Source: Epilithonimonas caeni DSM 17710 (GTDB lineage Bacteria; Bacteroidota; Bacteroidia; Flavobacteriales; Weeksellaceae). From it: a stretch of 64,000 nucleotides of DNA. The translations under genes and the position numbers were made by a program. Location of the stretch: contig NZ_AUFK01000013.1 of the NCBI RefSeq assembly GCF_000426465.1, forward strand, positions 62,001 to 126,000, read 5' to 3'. The notes below the pieces were generated by a model, which searched no databases, was not told the origin of the DNA, and saw only the letters and a program-made list of their open reading frames with translations. Shown here in pieces: positions 53,720-62,410 of the stretch. The stretch's first letter is position 1; each line of letters begins with the position of its first letter.

Positions 53720-55723
53720 ATGAAACTTTCAATTTCTTTTTCACTTCTGTTTTTAGCATTTCTCTTTCCGATTTTAGGATTTAGTCAGGAAAACAAAGCC
53801 ACTCTTGAAGCCGTAGAATATCTGAAACAACATCCAAAAAGTCCGAAAGATTATCTCATTTCGAAATTCAAAAATTATCCTCTTGTACTTTTGGGTGAAG
53901 ACCACGCTGTGAAAGAAAATCTAGATTTTGTCAAGAGCATTATCCCGGATTTATATAAGGCTGGCGTTTACAATCTCTGTATGGAATTTGGTGCTTTTGA
54001 AAAGCAGAAAGAGCTGGATGAATTGCTGAATTCTGATAAATTCGATGAAAGAAAAGCAAAAGATATGTTCTTTTATTACAATGTCGGCTGGGCTTATAAA
54101 GAATATTTTGATATCTACAAAGCGGTTTGGGAATTCAATAAAACCATAAAACCTAACGCCAAAAAATTCAGAATTGTCAACCTAAGCTATCAATACCGTT
54201 GGGAAAACTTCAAAGGTGGCGCAAGAACGCCCGAGAATATGAAAGCGGTTTTCAATCTGGGAACGCCAGACCAGTTCCGGACAGAAATTATCAAAAAGGA
54301 AATCATTGATAAAAATGAAAAGGCCTTGATCTACATGGGACACGTCCATGTTTTCACAAAGTACAAAATGCCAATCCTGAAAGTGAACAACGATGATTTT
54401 TGTGATTATGATGAAGGAATGGTCGGAAATCGTCTCTACAAATTAATGCCCGATAAGATTTTCAATATGATGTTTCATACGCCGATGTTTTCCAAGACGC
54501 AGCATAACCCGGCTTACGTTTCGCCTGCGAATGGAGAATTGGAAAATGCGCTTCGGAAACTCAACTATCCACAGATTGGATTCGATTTGATTAACACCCC
54601 TGTCGGGACATTGCGAGACAATAGTTTTTTCAGTTTTTGTCATTCTGATTTCAAAATGGAGGATTTTTTTGACGGTTATATTTTCCTTAAACCTTTCAAA
54701 GATTTGACTGGATGCACATACGATGACGATTTTTTCACTGGAAAGGATTGGAATTATATTGAGAATAATTTTCCGGACCCGGACTGGAGAAAACCTAAAA
54801 ATCTGGAAGATTACAAAACAGAAATTAAGAAGTACGTCAAAATCAAAGACCGTTACAGAGATGTGATTCAGACTTCGGTTCCCGATGTGAGTTTAGGCAA
54901 AATCATCAGAATTAATCAATTTCCTTCGAAATATGTGGCGCCTAGAAATATAGATGTGTGGTTGCCTGAGAATTTTAACCCCAATAAAAAATACGCGGTT
55001 CTCTATATGCACGACGGTCAGATGCTTTTTGACCCGACAATCAACTGGAACAATTCCGAATGGAAAGTGGATGAAAATTATACAGAACTCAGCAAAAAAA
55101 TCAAACTGAAAGATTGCATCATTGTCGGACTTTGGAATACAGGCGCAACCCGGCATTCGGAGTATTTTCCACAAAAAGCTTTTGAAAGTTTATCTAAAGA
55201 GTTACAAAATCAAACACTTGAAAAATACTTTCAAGGGAAAATCCAGTCCGGTAACTATTTGAAATTCATTGTAGAAGAGGTAAAACCTTTTATTGACAAC
55301 AATTATCCAACGCTGAAAGACAGGGAGAACACTTACATCGCCGGTTCCAGTATGGGCGGATTGATATCGATGTACGCGATTTGCGAGTATCCCGAAATTT
55401 TCGGCGGCGCAGCTTGTCTTTCCACACATTGGGTTGGAATCACAGACCTTTTGAATGATGAAATTCCAACCGCTTTCGAAAATTATCTCAGACAAAGACT
55501 CCCGAGTCCGAAAACCCATAAAATCTATTTCGATTATGGAACTGAAGGATTGGACAGCCGTTATGAAAAACATCAGAACAAAGTTGATTTGATAATGAAA
55601 GAAAAAGGTTTTAGTAAAAATAACTGGACAACCAAAAAATTCGAATTGGCAGACCATAGCGAAAATGCCTGGAGCAAAAGATTCTCAATTCCATTGGAGT
55701 TTCTTTTTGAAGAAAAGTACTAA
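53720..55723 (+). CDS. Exported ChaN-like domain fused to serine esterase
   Basis: A 667-residue exported protein with two enzyme-like halves. The signal is MKLSISFSLLFLAFLFPILGFSQ. Residues 25-330 look like a ChaN/EreA-type fold: E60-D61-H62 (LLGEDHAVKEN), CMEFGAFEKQK and H208-x-H210 (YMGHVHVFTKY) are conserved-type residues. Residues about 360-667 are an esterase-D/enterochelin-esterase-like hydrolase with S544 in GSSMGGLISM, D605 in YFDYGTEG and H646 in ADHSENAW. The fused halves are not a combination I recognise. Siderophore or ester cleavage is a guess from the esterase family. Confidence 0.75.
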   Translation: MKLSISFSLLFLAFLFPILGFSQENKATLEAVEYLKQHPKSPKDYLISKFKNYPLVLLGEDHAVKENLDFVKSIIPDLYKAGVYNLCMEFGAFEKQKELDELLNSDKFDERKAKDMFFYYNVGWAYKEYFDIYKAVWEFNKTIKPNAKKFRIVNLSYQYRWENFKGGARTPENMKAVFNLGTPDQFRTEIIKKEIIDKNEKALIYMGHVHVFTKYKMPILKVNNDDFCDYDEGMVGNRLYKLMPDKIFNMMFHTPMFSKTQHNPAYVSPANGELENALRKLNYPQIGFDLINTPVGTLRDNSFFSFCHSDFKMEDFFDGYIFLKPFKDLTGCTYDDDFFTGKDWNYIENNFPDPDWRKPKNLEDYKTEIKKYVKIKDRYRDVIQTSVPDVSLGKIIRINQFPSKYVAPRNIDVWLPENFNPNKKYAVLYMHDGQMLFDPTINWNNSEWKVDENYTELSKKIKLKDCIIVGLWNTGATRHSEYFPQKAFESLSKELQNQTLEKYFQGKIQSGNYLKFIVEEVKPFIDNNYPTLKDRENTYIAGSSMGGLISMYAICEYPEIFGGAACLSTHWVGITDLLNDEIPTAFENYLRQRLPSPKTHKIYFDYGTEGLDSRYEKHQNKVDLIMKEKGFSKNNWTTKKFELADHSENAWSKRFSIPLEFLFEEKY

Positions 55724-55774
55724 ATTAGAAAAAGGTCTTAAAATACATTTTTGTACATTCGCAACAAATATAAG

Positions 55775-55804
55775 AGCTCCGGTTTAATTTCAACCGGAGT
55801 TTTT
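55775..55804 (+). terminator. Hairpin after the fusion gene
   Basis: CTCCGGTT pairs with AACCGGAG around a 7-base loop, followed by TTTTT. About 50 bases after the stop. Could equally be a leader hairpin of the next gene (see findings). Confidence 0.65.
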
Positions 55805-55875
55805 GACTTTGAATTTTCTATTTCAGAGTTAAGCAGAATTTGATAAAAAATTTGTAAGTATAATTTATACAGAAA

Positions 55876-56220
55876 ATGACAGAATCCGAAATCTGGAAAA
55901 AGATAGAACACTTTTTTGAAGTTAATTTTCAAACCGAAAAAAATCCCCCAATCGAAACGATATTATTCTTGATTGGCATTCAGGAACTAGGAAGTGGTCA
56001 ACAAAAATTCACGAAAGATGATAAGGTCAATCTAATTCATATTGCGGTTTGTAGATTGCTGGAGCCTTTTGGGTATTACAAATTCAGTCATTATAACGAA
56101 GGCTGGCCGGAGTTTGAAAAGCTGGAAGATTTGCCGGATCTGAAGCCCAACGAACAATCGCTTCTGATGAAAAAAGCGATTATACAGTATTTTATTGATG
56201 AAGAGATTGATTTGGAATAA
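55876..56220 (+). CDS. Conserved hypothetical protein
   Basis: A 114-residue soluble, helical, acidic protein. It starts MTESEIWKKIEHFFEVNF and contains ILFLIGIQELGSGQQKFTKD and GYYKFSHYNEGWPEFEKLE. I believe homologues exist in other Bacteroidetes, but I know no function. It lies alone between a hairpin and an inverted-repeat element. Confidence 0.7.
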   Translation: MTESEIWKKIEHFFEVNFQTEKNPPIETILFLIGIQELGSGQQKFTKDDKVNLIHIAVCRLLEPFGYYKFSHYNEGWPEFEKLEDLPDLKPNEQSLLMKKAIIQYFIDEEIDLE

Positions 56221-56229
56221 AGTTTATAC

Positions 56230-56297
56230 TCTCGCAGATTCGACAGATTTAGAAGATGATAAACTTAAAAAATCTGCAATTCACTTAATCTGCGAGA
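56230..56297. repeat. Inverted-repeat element: TCTCGCAGATT arms
   Basis: TCTCGCAGATT (56230-56240) and AATCTGCGAGA (56287-56297) are perfect 11-bp inverted repeats, with further partly paired AGATTT/AAATCTG inside. Lies between two converging genes, where it could also end transcription. Confidence 0.7.
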
Positions 56298-56315
56298 ACT
56301 AAAATTAAATTATTT

Positions 56316-56798
56316 CTAAACCAAAATATCCTCCAACTGATTCAATCCCATTTTGAAGCCTTCTTCAAAACCCATTTCGATGAGCTGATTCATTTCTTCT
56401 TTGGAGTTGAAATGCAGATTGAAAGTCATTCTTGTGCCTTCATCAATTCCTGTGAACCCGATTAGCCAAGAAGTTTGTGGCAAATCTGTTCTTACTTTCC
56501 CTTTATCATCAGCGAAAGCATCTGTCCACGCAATACTTCTGTGGGGCATTATTTCACCGTAATTTGCTAGTGCCATTTCTTTTTCGCCGTCCGGACCTTT
56601 CATTGCGTACAGCCAATTTCCGTTTTCCCGAAAATCCATTTTTTCGGTTTCGCATTTCCAAGGTTTTGGCGCCCACCATTGGTCAATCAGTTCGGATTTT
56701 GTGAAATAATCCCAAAGCGTGGAAACATCGGCTCTGTAAACCTTCATCACGTAAACCCCAGTGTCGGCATCTTTATTAAAAACAATTTCTGAGTTCAT
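56316..56798 (-). CDS. AHSA1/SRPBCC-family protein
   Basis: A 160-residue START-like (SRPBCC) protein of the AHSA1 type. Typical segments are VSTLWDYFTKSELIDQWWAP, GNWLYAMKGPDG, ITGIDEGTRMTFN-like (IGFTGIDEGTRMTF) and the C-terminal helix EMGFEEGFKMGLNQLEDIL. Such proteins bind small hydrophobic molecules or act as stress-response factors; the ligand is unknown. Monocistronic. Confidence 0.86.
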   Translation of the reverse strand: MNSEIVFNKDADTGVYVMKVYRADVSTLWDYFTKSELIDQWWAPKPWKCETEKMDFRENGNWLYAMKGPDGEKEMALANYGEIMPHRSIAWTDAFADDKGKVRTDLPQTSWLIGFTGIDEGTRMTFNLHFNSKEEMNQLIEMGFEEGFKMGLNQLEDILV

Positions 56799-56987
56799 AA
56801 CATTTTCTTTTTTCTAAAATTAATATTAAAAAATCGAACCAAAGTTTTCCTATGGCAATATATTTGATATTCACAATAAAATGTTAAATCTTTTAATTTT
56901 AAGAAATATTTAATAATTACAATCCGTTATTATTGTTGAGATATTCTTAAAAAGAGTAATTTTAACTTTTCAAACTTAAAAAAACAT

Positions 56988-58529
56988 ATGAACAACAAGT
57001 TTATTCCTATTATATCTGTTTTTATGACAATTTCCCTGGTGGTTTTCGTCTCTTTGCAGCTATATTGGATTAAAGAATTATATACATCTCTCGAGCAGGA
57101 TTTCTCTAATAAAGTTTATTCCGCATTAGAAACTTCGACTCAGAAAGTAAATCAAATCGAGGTCAACAAATATTGGAATGAAACTTATAATAATGTTGGA
57201 AAAGAGGTTTTAGCCTCTAAAAACCAACCAACTAAGACCTATATCCAGCAAAGTTCCGACTCTGCGAATCGTTCGAATATTCTTTTCCAGACAAGCATCG
57301 TTGAAAAGCAAAACATTCCGGTTTCAGCAAAGGGCGACACGTTATACACGACGAAACTTTACAAAGACGAAGGACAATTAAAGCTGAAAAGAAGCAGTCC
57401 TGAACCTTTGACAACCAACATCAGCCGAGACCTTGATAATAATTCTTATCAGATGAAGGAGTTTGCACGTTTGAGCGCGACCAATCTTCCGATAGAAAAA
57501 CGTGTTGACAGCAAAACGATTGATTCCGTCATTTCAAAAGAATTGAGACTCAAAGGGATTGATACAAAATTTGGATTTGGGGTCATCAATAAAACCAATC
57601 AGTTAACAACGGTTGCAAACAACATCTATCTCGACCAAAAAGATAAAACGAACTACACTTATCCACTTTTTACAGACAGCAAAGACAGAACACTTTATAC
57701 GCTGGCTTTGGTTTTTCCAAGAAAAGATTACTCTCTGGTGAAGCACAATTTGCCTATGTTGTTGGGAACTTTCATTTCATTACTGACGATTTTGGGGATT
57801 TATATCATCTCTATCAATTATATGATGAGACAGAAAAAAATTGCGGAGATCAAGACCGACTTTATCAATAATATGTCTCACGAGTTCAAGACACCCTTGG
57901 CAACGATTTCCGTTGCAACAGATTCTTTAGCAAATGATAAAATCGCTACCGACCCGGATAAGGTCAAATACTATTCAGGATTGATAAAACAGGAAAATCT
58001 GAGGATGAAAAAACAGGTAGAGACCGTTTTGAATATGTCCAAACTGGAACGAAACGAAATGCCTCTTCACCTGAAAGAAACTAACGTTCGCGAATTAATA
58101 AAAAGTATTGCAGAATCTTTCCGATTAATTGTTAATGAAAGAAACGGAATTTTAACAACAGAATTTAATGCTACGAAATATAATTTCTTAATTGATGAAT
58201 TTCATATTTCGAATGCATTAATCAATCTGCTAGATAATGCCAACAAATATTCTCCTGAAACACCGGAAATAAAGGTTAGCACGAGAAATGAAGGAAACTG
58301 GTACGTGATAGAAATTTCCGACAAAGGAATGGGAATGGAATCGACGAATAAAAATAAAATCTTTGAAAAATTCTTCCGCGAAGAAACCGGAAATATCCAT
58401 AATGTAAAAGGACAAGGTCTTGGATTGTCTTACGTGAAAAAAATTATCGAAAATCACAAAGGGCAAATCCACGTAGATTCCCACAAAGGAAAAGGAAGCA
58501 CATTTACAATAAAACTTCCGATAGTTTAA
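56988..58529 (+). CDS. Sensor histidine kinase (RprX-like)
   Basis: A 513-residue inner-membrane kinase. One helix at about 8-27 and a second at about 252-281 bracket a large periplasmic sensor. The HisKA segment FINNMSHEFKTPLATIS carries H298. The catalytic domain has the N box (NALINLLDNANKYS), G1 (DKGMGM) and G2 (GQGLGLSYVKKI). It resembles RprX of Bacteroides. The cognate regulator lies downstream, but an S23/four-helix element is inserted directly after the stop codon. Confidence 0.9.
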   Translation: MNNKFIPIISVFMTISLVVFVSLQLYWIKELYTSLEQDFSNKVYSALETSTQKVNQIEVNKYWNETYNNVGKEVLASKNQPTKTYIQQSSDSANRSNILFQTSIVEKQNIPVSAKGDTLYTTKLYKDEGQLKLKRSSPEPLTTNISRDLDNNSYQMKEFARLSATNLPIEKRVDSKTIDSVISKELRLKGIDTKFGFGVINKTNQLTTVANNIYLDQKDKTNYTYPLFTDSKDRTLYTLALVFPRKDYSLVKHNLPMLLGTFISLLTILGIYIISINYMMRQKKIAEIKTDFINNMSHEFKTPLATISVATDSLANDKIATDPDKVKYYSGLIKQENLRMKKQVETVLNMSKLERNEMPLHLKETNVRELIKSIAESFRLIVNERNGILTTEFNATKYNFLIDEFHISNALINLLDNANKYSPETPEIKVSTRNEGNWYVIEISDKGMGMESTNKNKIFEKFFREETGNIHNVKGQGLGLSYVKKIIENHKGQIHVDSHKGKGSTFTIKLPIV

Positions 58530-58970
58530 TTAATAATGAAAAATTAATAATTAAGATTTTGGAGAATATTGAATTTAGGAGAAATATTATTAGAGATAAA
58601 TCATTCGATTTTTCTGTAAGAATTATTAATCTTTTTAAATTATTAACCTCAGAAAGGAAAGAGTTTGTTTTATCAAAACAATTATTAAGGTCAGCAACAT
58701 CGATTGGTGCAAATATAGAAGAAGGGATTGCTGCTTTTAGCAAAAAAGAGTTTGTTGTGAAACTTCAAATCTCTTACAAAGAAGCTTTTGAAGCATATTA
58801 TTGGATAAAATTATTACATAAAACAGAATTTATAAATGAAGCAGAATTCAAATCATTGGAAAAAGATGTAGAGGAAATCATTAAATTATTGACAACTATT
58901 TTAAAAACCACTAAACAAAATATTAACGACACGAAGAAATATTAATTCTTCATTTTTAATTATTAATTAC
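58526..58970. mobile_element. S23 four-helix-bundle element flanked by inverted repeats
   Basis: An imperfect inverted repeat of about 30 bases has a left arm near 58526-58556 and a right arm near 58941-58970, with about four mismatches. The left arm begins at the stop codon of the kinase gene and the right arm ends 6 bases before the regulator ATG. The S23 ORF occupies the space between. The layout matches intervening sequences in 23S rRNA, but here in a protein operon. Mobility is inferred. Confidence 0.6.
58559..58945 (+). CDS. Four-helix-bundle protein (S23/TIGR02436 family)
   Basis: A 128-residue protein of the four-helix-bundle family also found in 23S rRNA intervening sequences and related to Avd of diversity-generating retroelements. 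The segment KEFVLSKQLLRSATSIGANIEEG (55-77) is the family hallmark, with YKEAFEAYYWIKLLHKTEFI later. The start is TTG at 58559; there is no internal ATG at all, so a non-ATG start is needed. It lies inside an inverted repeat. It is AT-rich and low in GC compared with the kinase and regulator around it. Function unknown. Confidence 0.85.
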   Translation: MENIEFRRNIIRDKSFDFSVRIINLFKLLTSERKEFVLSKQLLRSATSIGANIEEGIAAFSKKEFVVKLQISYKEAFEAYYWIKLLHKTEFINEAEFKSLEKDVEEIIKLLTTILKTTKQNINDTKKY

Positions 58971-58976
58971 AAAGCT

Positions 58977-59666
58977 ATGAGCAACAGAATATTATTAGTA
59001 GAAGACGACCAGAGTTTTGGCGCAGTTCTTAAGGATTATTTGACAATCAACAACTTCGAGGTTACATTGGCAACCGATGGAGAAATGGGACTGAAAGAGT
59101 TTACGGAAAAAGAATTTGACATCTGTATTTTCGATGTGATGATGCCGAAAAAAGATGGATTTTCTTTGGCAGAAGATGTGAAGAAAATTGATAAAAACAC
59201 GCCAATCATTTTCCTGACAGCAAGAAATATGCGTGAGGATATTTTAAAAGGCTATCAATTAGGAGCAGATGATTATATCACAAAGCCATTTGATACCGAG
59301 TTGCTTCTTTATAAAATAAAAGCGATTCTACAAAGAAGTGCCGTTTTGGAAAATGAAGACCAAGAGCAGTTTAAAATCAGTAATATCTTCTTCGATTCTA
59401 TGTTGAGACAACTAAGAGTCGGCGAGAATGAATACAAGCTTTCTCCAAAAGAAAACGAACTTTTGAAATTACTTTGCATCCACAGAAACGACTTTATGCC
59501 GAGAGATCTGGCATTAAGAAAAATCTGGAAAAAAGAGAATTATTTCACCGCAAGAAGTATGGATGTTTACATCGCAAAATTGAGAAAACTTCTGAAAGAT
59601 GATGAAGGTCTGGAAATCATCAACGTTCATGGAGAAGGTTTCAGATTATTAGTGAAAAACCCATAA
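58977..59666 (+). CDS. OmpR-family response regulator (RprY-like)
   Basis: A 229-residue regulator. The receiver domain has the acidic pocket ED (residues 9-11) and the phosphoacceptor D53 in CIFDVMMPKKDG, with K103 in ITKPFDTE. The C-terminal winged helix (about 130-225) has LSPKENELLKLL and ARSMDVYIAKLRKLL. It is the partner of the kinase ending at 58529, and no other kinase lies near. Confidence 0.92.
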   Translation: MSNRILLVEDDQSFGAVLKDYLTINNFEVTLATDGEMGLKEFTEKEFDICIFDVMMPKKDGFSLAEDVKKIDKNTPIIFLTARNMREDILKGYQLGADDYITKPFDTELLLYKIKAILQRSAVLENEDQEQFKISNIFFDSMLRQLRVGENEYKLSPKENELLKLLCIHRNDFMPRDLALRKIWKKENYFTARSMDVYIAKLRKLLKDDEGLEIINVHGEGFRLLVKNP

Positions 59667-59670
59667 AAAC

Positions 59671-59702
59671 AAAACCCCTTCAGAGTTTCTGAAGGGGTTT
59701 TT
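59671..59702. terminator. Bidirectional terminator after the response regulator
   Basis: AAAACCCCTTCAG pairs perfectly with CTGAAGGGGTTTT around a 5-base loop, with A/T tails on both sides, between converging genes. Confidence 0.85.
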
Positions 59703-59718
59703 AATTTTTATTCTGAAG

Positions 59719-60513
59719 CTAATTCGTTGCCATATTCTGCCTTGGAGAACCAAGAATAGAATCGGTTTTCTCAGTATTTTTCAGCCATTGAGAACTTGCC
59801 AGATAATTCTGGTCCGGGAAATAAATAAACAGACACGTTCTGTTTTTTATGGTATTGATGATTGGTTTCGCCAAACTAGTTGGAACCGCTGGACAACCCC
59901 AGCTTCTTCCTAATCTCTTCTCGGATTTGATGAAATCTTCGCTCACGTACTTGGCGCCATGCATTACGATACATCTTTCCAAAGCTGCATCGTTATAACC
60001 TCTATCCATGCCGAACAATCGCAAAGAATAGCCATTGTCGCCATTATAGGTCTGTTCTGTGACGTAGAAGCCCATACTCGACTGATGCGAATCCTCTGTG
60101 TTGGAAAAGTTGGTTGCGAACTCTTCACCTGTTCCTTTTCCGTGCGCAACTAATGTATTGAATAACACTTTTTTCTCACCCAAATCTATGACCCAAAGGC
60201 GCTTCCTGTTGGAAGATAAACTAAAATCACAAACCGAAAGCAATTTGGCCGTCGGTTCCAGTTTTCCGGAACTCTTTAAATTTTGGAATCCTAAAAACGC
60301 TTTTTCAAAGACTTCAAAATTCAATGTCTCATCCGTAAACTGAAGCTCTTTGTAGATTTCTTCTGCAGGATTTTGTGGCGAGAAATTCTTTTTTGGACTT
60401 AGTTTGATTTCTTTTATTATCGTTTTGGCGTGAGAATGGCTCTCAGAACTCGCAGGATAAAAAGAGGTGGTCACCAAATAAACTAAGCATAACAATAATG
60501 GGAATTTCTTCAT
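59719..60513 (-). CDS. L,D-transpeptidase catalytic-domain protein
   Basis: A 264-residue exported protein of the YkuD_2 murein L,D-transpeptidase class. The signal is MKKFPLLLCLVYLVTTSFYPASS. The catalytic site is H185-G186 in IVMHGAKYVS and S204-W205-G206-C207 in LGRSWGCPAVP, with the Cys as nucleophile. WVIDLGEKKVLFNTLVAHGKG is the family's beta-sheet start. It would cross-link peptidoglycan or act on the Lpp-like peptide linkage. Monocistronic. Confidence 0.85.
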   Translation of the reverse strand: MKKFPLLLCLVYLVTTSFYPASSESHSHAKTIIKEIKLSPKKNFSPQNPAEEIYKELQFTDETLNFEVFEKAFLGFQNLKSSGKLEPTAKLLSVCDFSLSSNRKRLWVIDLGEKKVLFNTLVAHGKGTGEEFATNFSNTEDSHQSSMGFYVTEQTYNGDNGYSLRLFGMDRGYNDAALERCIVMHGAKYVSEDFIKSEKRLGRSWGCPAVPTSLAKPIINTIKNRTCLFIYFPDQNYLASSQWLKNTEKTDSILGSPRQNMATN

Positions 60514-60548
60514 TAATTAATAATATTAGATTTTTATTTTTAGTGGAG

Positions 60549-60556
60549 CAAAATTA
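60549..60556 (-). promoter_or_regulatory. -7 element for the transpeptidase gene
   Basis: On the minus strand TAATTTTG matches TAnnTTTG, 35 bases before the ATG at 60513. No well-spaced -33 box. Confidence 0.35.
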
Positions 60557-60671
60557 TATATAAATCATTTTCAATAGATTACAAAAATATTTTTTAACGA
60601 TTTTTTAGTAAACTTTAACGCAATTGCTTATTATTTGAACGATTTTTATTAAGATTTTATTATGTTTTTCT

Positions 60672-60845
60672 GAACACTAAGGCCACGAAAGTTCTAGATT
60701 GTAAATTTTTAAGTTCATAAGTACTCCGACAAGCTCAGTATAAACTCAAAAATTAACAAAGTAATAGTTGTTTTTTTAAACGAAGTGCCTTTGTAAGCCT
60801 TAAAATCAATATCTTTTTTAAATAATCTTTGTGAACTTAGTGTTC
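60672..60845. repeat. Inverted-repeat element: GAACACTAAG arms
   Basis: GAACACTAAG (60672-60681) and CTTAGTGTTC (60836-60845) are perfect 10-bp inverted repeats, with weaker pairing extending beyond (CACGAAAG with CTTTGTG). The interior also carries CCGACAAGCTCAGTATAAAC (60726-60745), similar to the repeat at 62411. Confidence 0.6.
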
Positions 60846-60877
60846 AAAAATCATAAATTGCATTAAACTTTTGAAGT

Positions 60878-61639
60878 ATGTCAACACTTAAAATTGCGGG
60901 GCTCAATCTCGATATTTCCTGGAAAAACAAAGAACAGAATTTCAAGCAAATTGAAAAAGAATTCAGTTCCATTGGTGCAGATTTGTTTTTACTTCCTGAG
61001 ATGTTTTCTACCGGATTTTGTATGGAAGCCGAAGAGGTTGCGGACAGAAATGAGGAATCCTTAACCTGGATGAAATCCTTTGCCAAAAGCAAAAATTCGG
61101 CAGTTGCTGGAAGTGTTTCTGTGGAAGAAAATGGAAAATTCTATAACCGATTTTATTTTGTTTTTCCAGATGAAAGTTTTGAATATTACGACAAAAGGCA
61201 TCTGTTTTCCTATTCTAGTGAAGACAAAATTTATACTGCCGGAACTGAACGAAAAATTATTGATTACAAAGGATTTAAAATTCTATTACAAGTATGTTTT
61301 GACTTGCGTTTTCCGGTTTTCTCCAGGAATCAGGGTGATTATGATGCGGTTTTGTACGTTGCCAACTGGCCAAAATCCAGAGTCGATGCCTGGAAATCAC
61401 TTCTAAAAGCACGTGCGATTGAAAATCAGGCTTTTCTATTTGGATTAAATAGAATTGGAACAGACGGTTACAACCTTGAATATGAGGAAAGTTCATTAGT
61501 GCATTTCCCTGATGGAAGAGAAATCTCTGAAAGAAAAAGTAATGTTGTTCTTTCAGAATGGAATTTGGAGAAATTAAAGGAATTTAGAAATAAGTTTCCC
61601 TTTTTGAATGAGCGAGATGAGTTTGAGATTATTTCTTAG
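60878..61639 (+). CDS. Omega-amidase/nitrilase-family amidohydrolase
   Basis: A 253-residue carbon-nitrogen hydrolase. The Glu-Lys-Cys triad is E41 in FLLPEMFSTGF, K106 in YYDKRHLF and C140 in LQVCFDLRFP. Relatives such as YafV/NIT2 deaminate alpha-ketoglutaramate. The C-terminus is typical of this branch. It overlaps the reading frame of the next gene region but not its real start. Confidence 0.85.
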   Translation: MSTLKIAGLNLDISWKNKEQNFKQIEKEFSSIGADLFLLPEMFSTGFCMEAEEVADRNEESLTWMKSFAKSKNSAVAGSVSVEENGKFYNRFYFVFPDESFEYYDKRHLFSYSSEDKIYTAGTERKIIDYKGFKILLQVCFDLRFPVFSRNQGDYDAVLYVANWPKSRVDAWKSLLKARAIENQAFLFGLNRIGTDGYNLEYEESSLVHFPDGREISERKSNVVLSEWNLEKLKEFRNKFPFLNERDEFEIIS

Positions 61640-61661
61640 TTCTGTAAAAAACTTTAATCCA

Positions 61662-62075
61662 ATGAAAAAATCGATAACTTTACTTTTAGCATTTCTAACC
61701 TGTACAATCTGTTTTTCTCAAAATAAAACTTTAACTTATAAATTTAAATACGCTTATTATATCTATGAAGATTATAAAAATAAAGAGCGTACCTATGTTC
61801 CTACAGGAAGCGACGTTACTATAACTTACGATACTTTTTTCAAAAAATATTTTGTTTTGTGGACAGATTCAAAAAATATCCGTGCCGGTAATAATTTCTA
61901 CTATATTCCATCAAATGACGAGAATGGAATTACTTCTGCGTCTGATGATAATGGTAATTATTATTATATTGTTGATAAAATAAAGGACTATAGCAAATTA
62001 TTCATTACTATGAAAAAACAGACACATAACTTTATGGTGACAATATTATTAACAGATGAATTAATTACGAATTAA
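61662..62075 (+). CDS. Small secreted protein of unknown function
   Basis: A 137-residue exported protein. The ATG at 61662 gives signal MKKSITLLLAFLTCTICFSQ, while the longer frame only runs back into the amidohydrolase gene. The mature part is rich in Tyr, Asn and Lys (YKFKYAYYIYEDYKNKERTY), like many secreted Bacteroidetes proteins without named family. The stop overlaps the convergent thioredoxin gene by about 11 bases. Confidence 0.62.
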   Translation: MKKSITLLLAFLTCTICFSQNKTLTYKFKYAYYIYEDYKNKERTYVPTGSDVTITYDTFFKKYFVLWTDSKNIRAGNNFYYIPSNDENGITSASDDNGNYYYIVDKIKDYSKLFITMKKQTHNFMVTILLTDELITN

Positions 62076-62370
62076 TATATTGCTCCAGCAAACCAACCAA
62101 AGAGTTAACGTCGTGAACACCACTTTCTTTCCAAAGCAATTCTCCATTTTTGAAAATCGCTAAAGTAGGAACACCACGAACGCCATTTTCTGATGCAATT
62201 GACGGAAACTGGTCTACATCAATTTTTACGATCCTTGCTTTTTCGCCAACTTGCTCTTTTACAGAATTCAAAACGGAAGACTGAACTTTGCACGGCTGAC
62301 ACCAAGTGGCAAAAAAATCAATAAGAACCGGACGTTCGGATTGTATTAGTTCTTGAAATTTCTGTGACAT
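62065..62370 (-). CDS. Thioredoxin-like protein
   Basis: A 101-residue thioredoxin. The redox site is C24-Q-P-C27 (ATWCQPCK) instead of the usual CGPC, with the cis-proline P68 in RGVPTL and D18 near the start. Compact length with no signal peptide suggests a cytoplasmic reductant. It converges with the secreted-protein gene (11-base overlap of ends). Confidence 0.9.
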   Translation of the reverse strand: MSQKFQELIQSERPVLIDFFATWCQPCKVQSSVLNSVKEQVGEKARIVKIDVDQFPSIASENGVRGVPTLAIFKNGELLWKESGVHDVNSLVGLLEQYINS

Positions 62371-62410
62371 AATAAAAGAGATGTTAAAGATTAGATTTTA
62401 GCTATCAGAT

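Larger units (their letters stand above)
60514..60877. other. 364-base divergent intergenic region holding a repeat
   Basis: Contains no ORF. It holds the transpeptidase -7 box at the left and the inverted-repeat element at 60672-60845, whose arms flank about 150 bases of AT-rich DNA. Confidence 0.7.
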
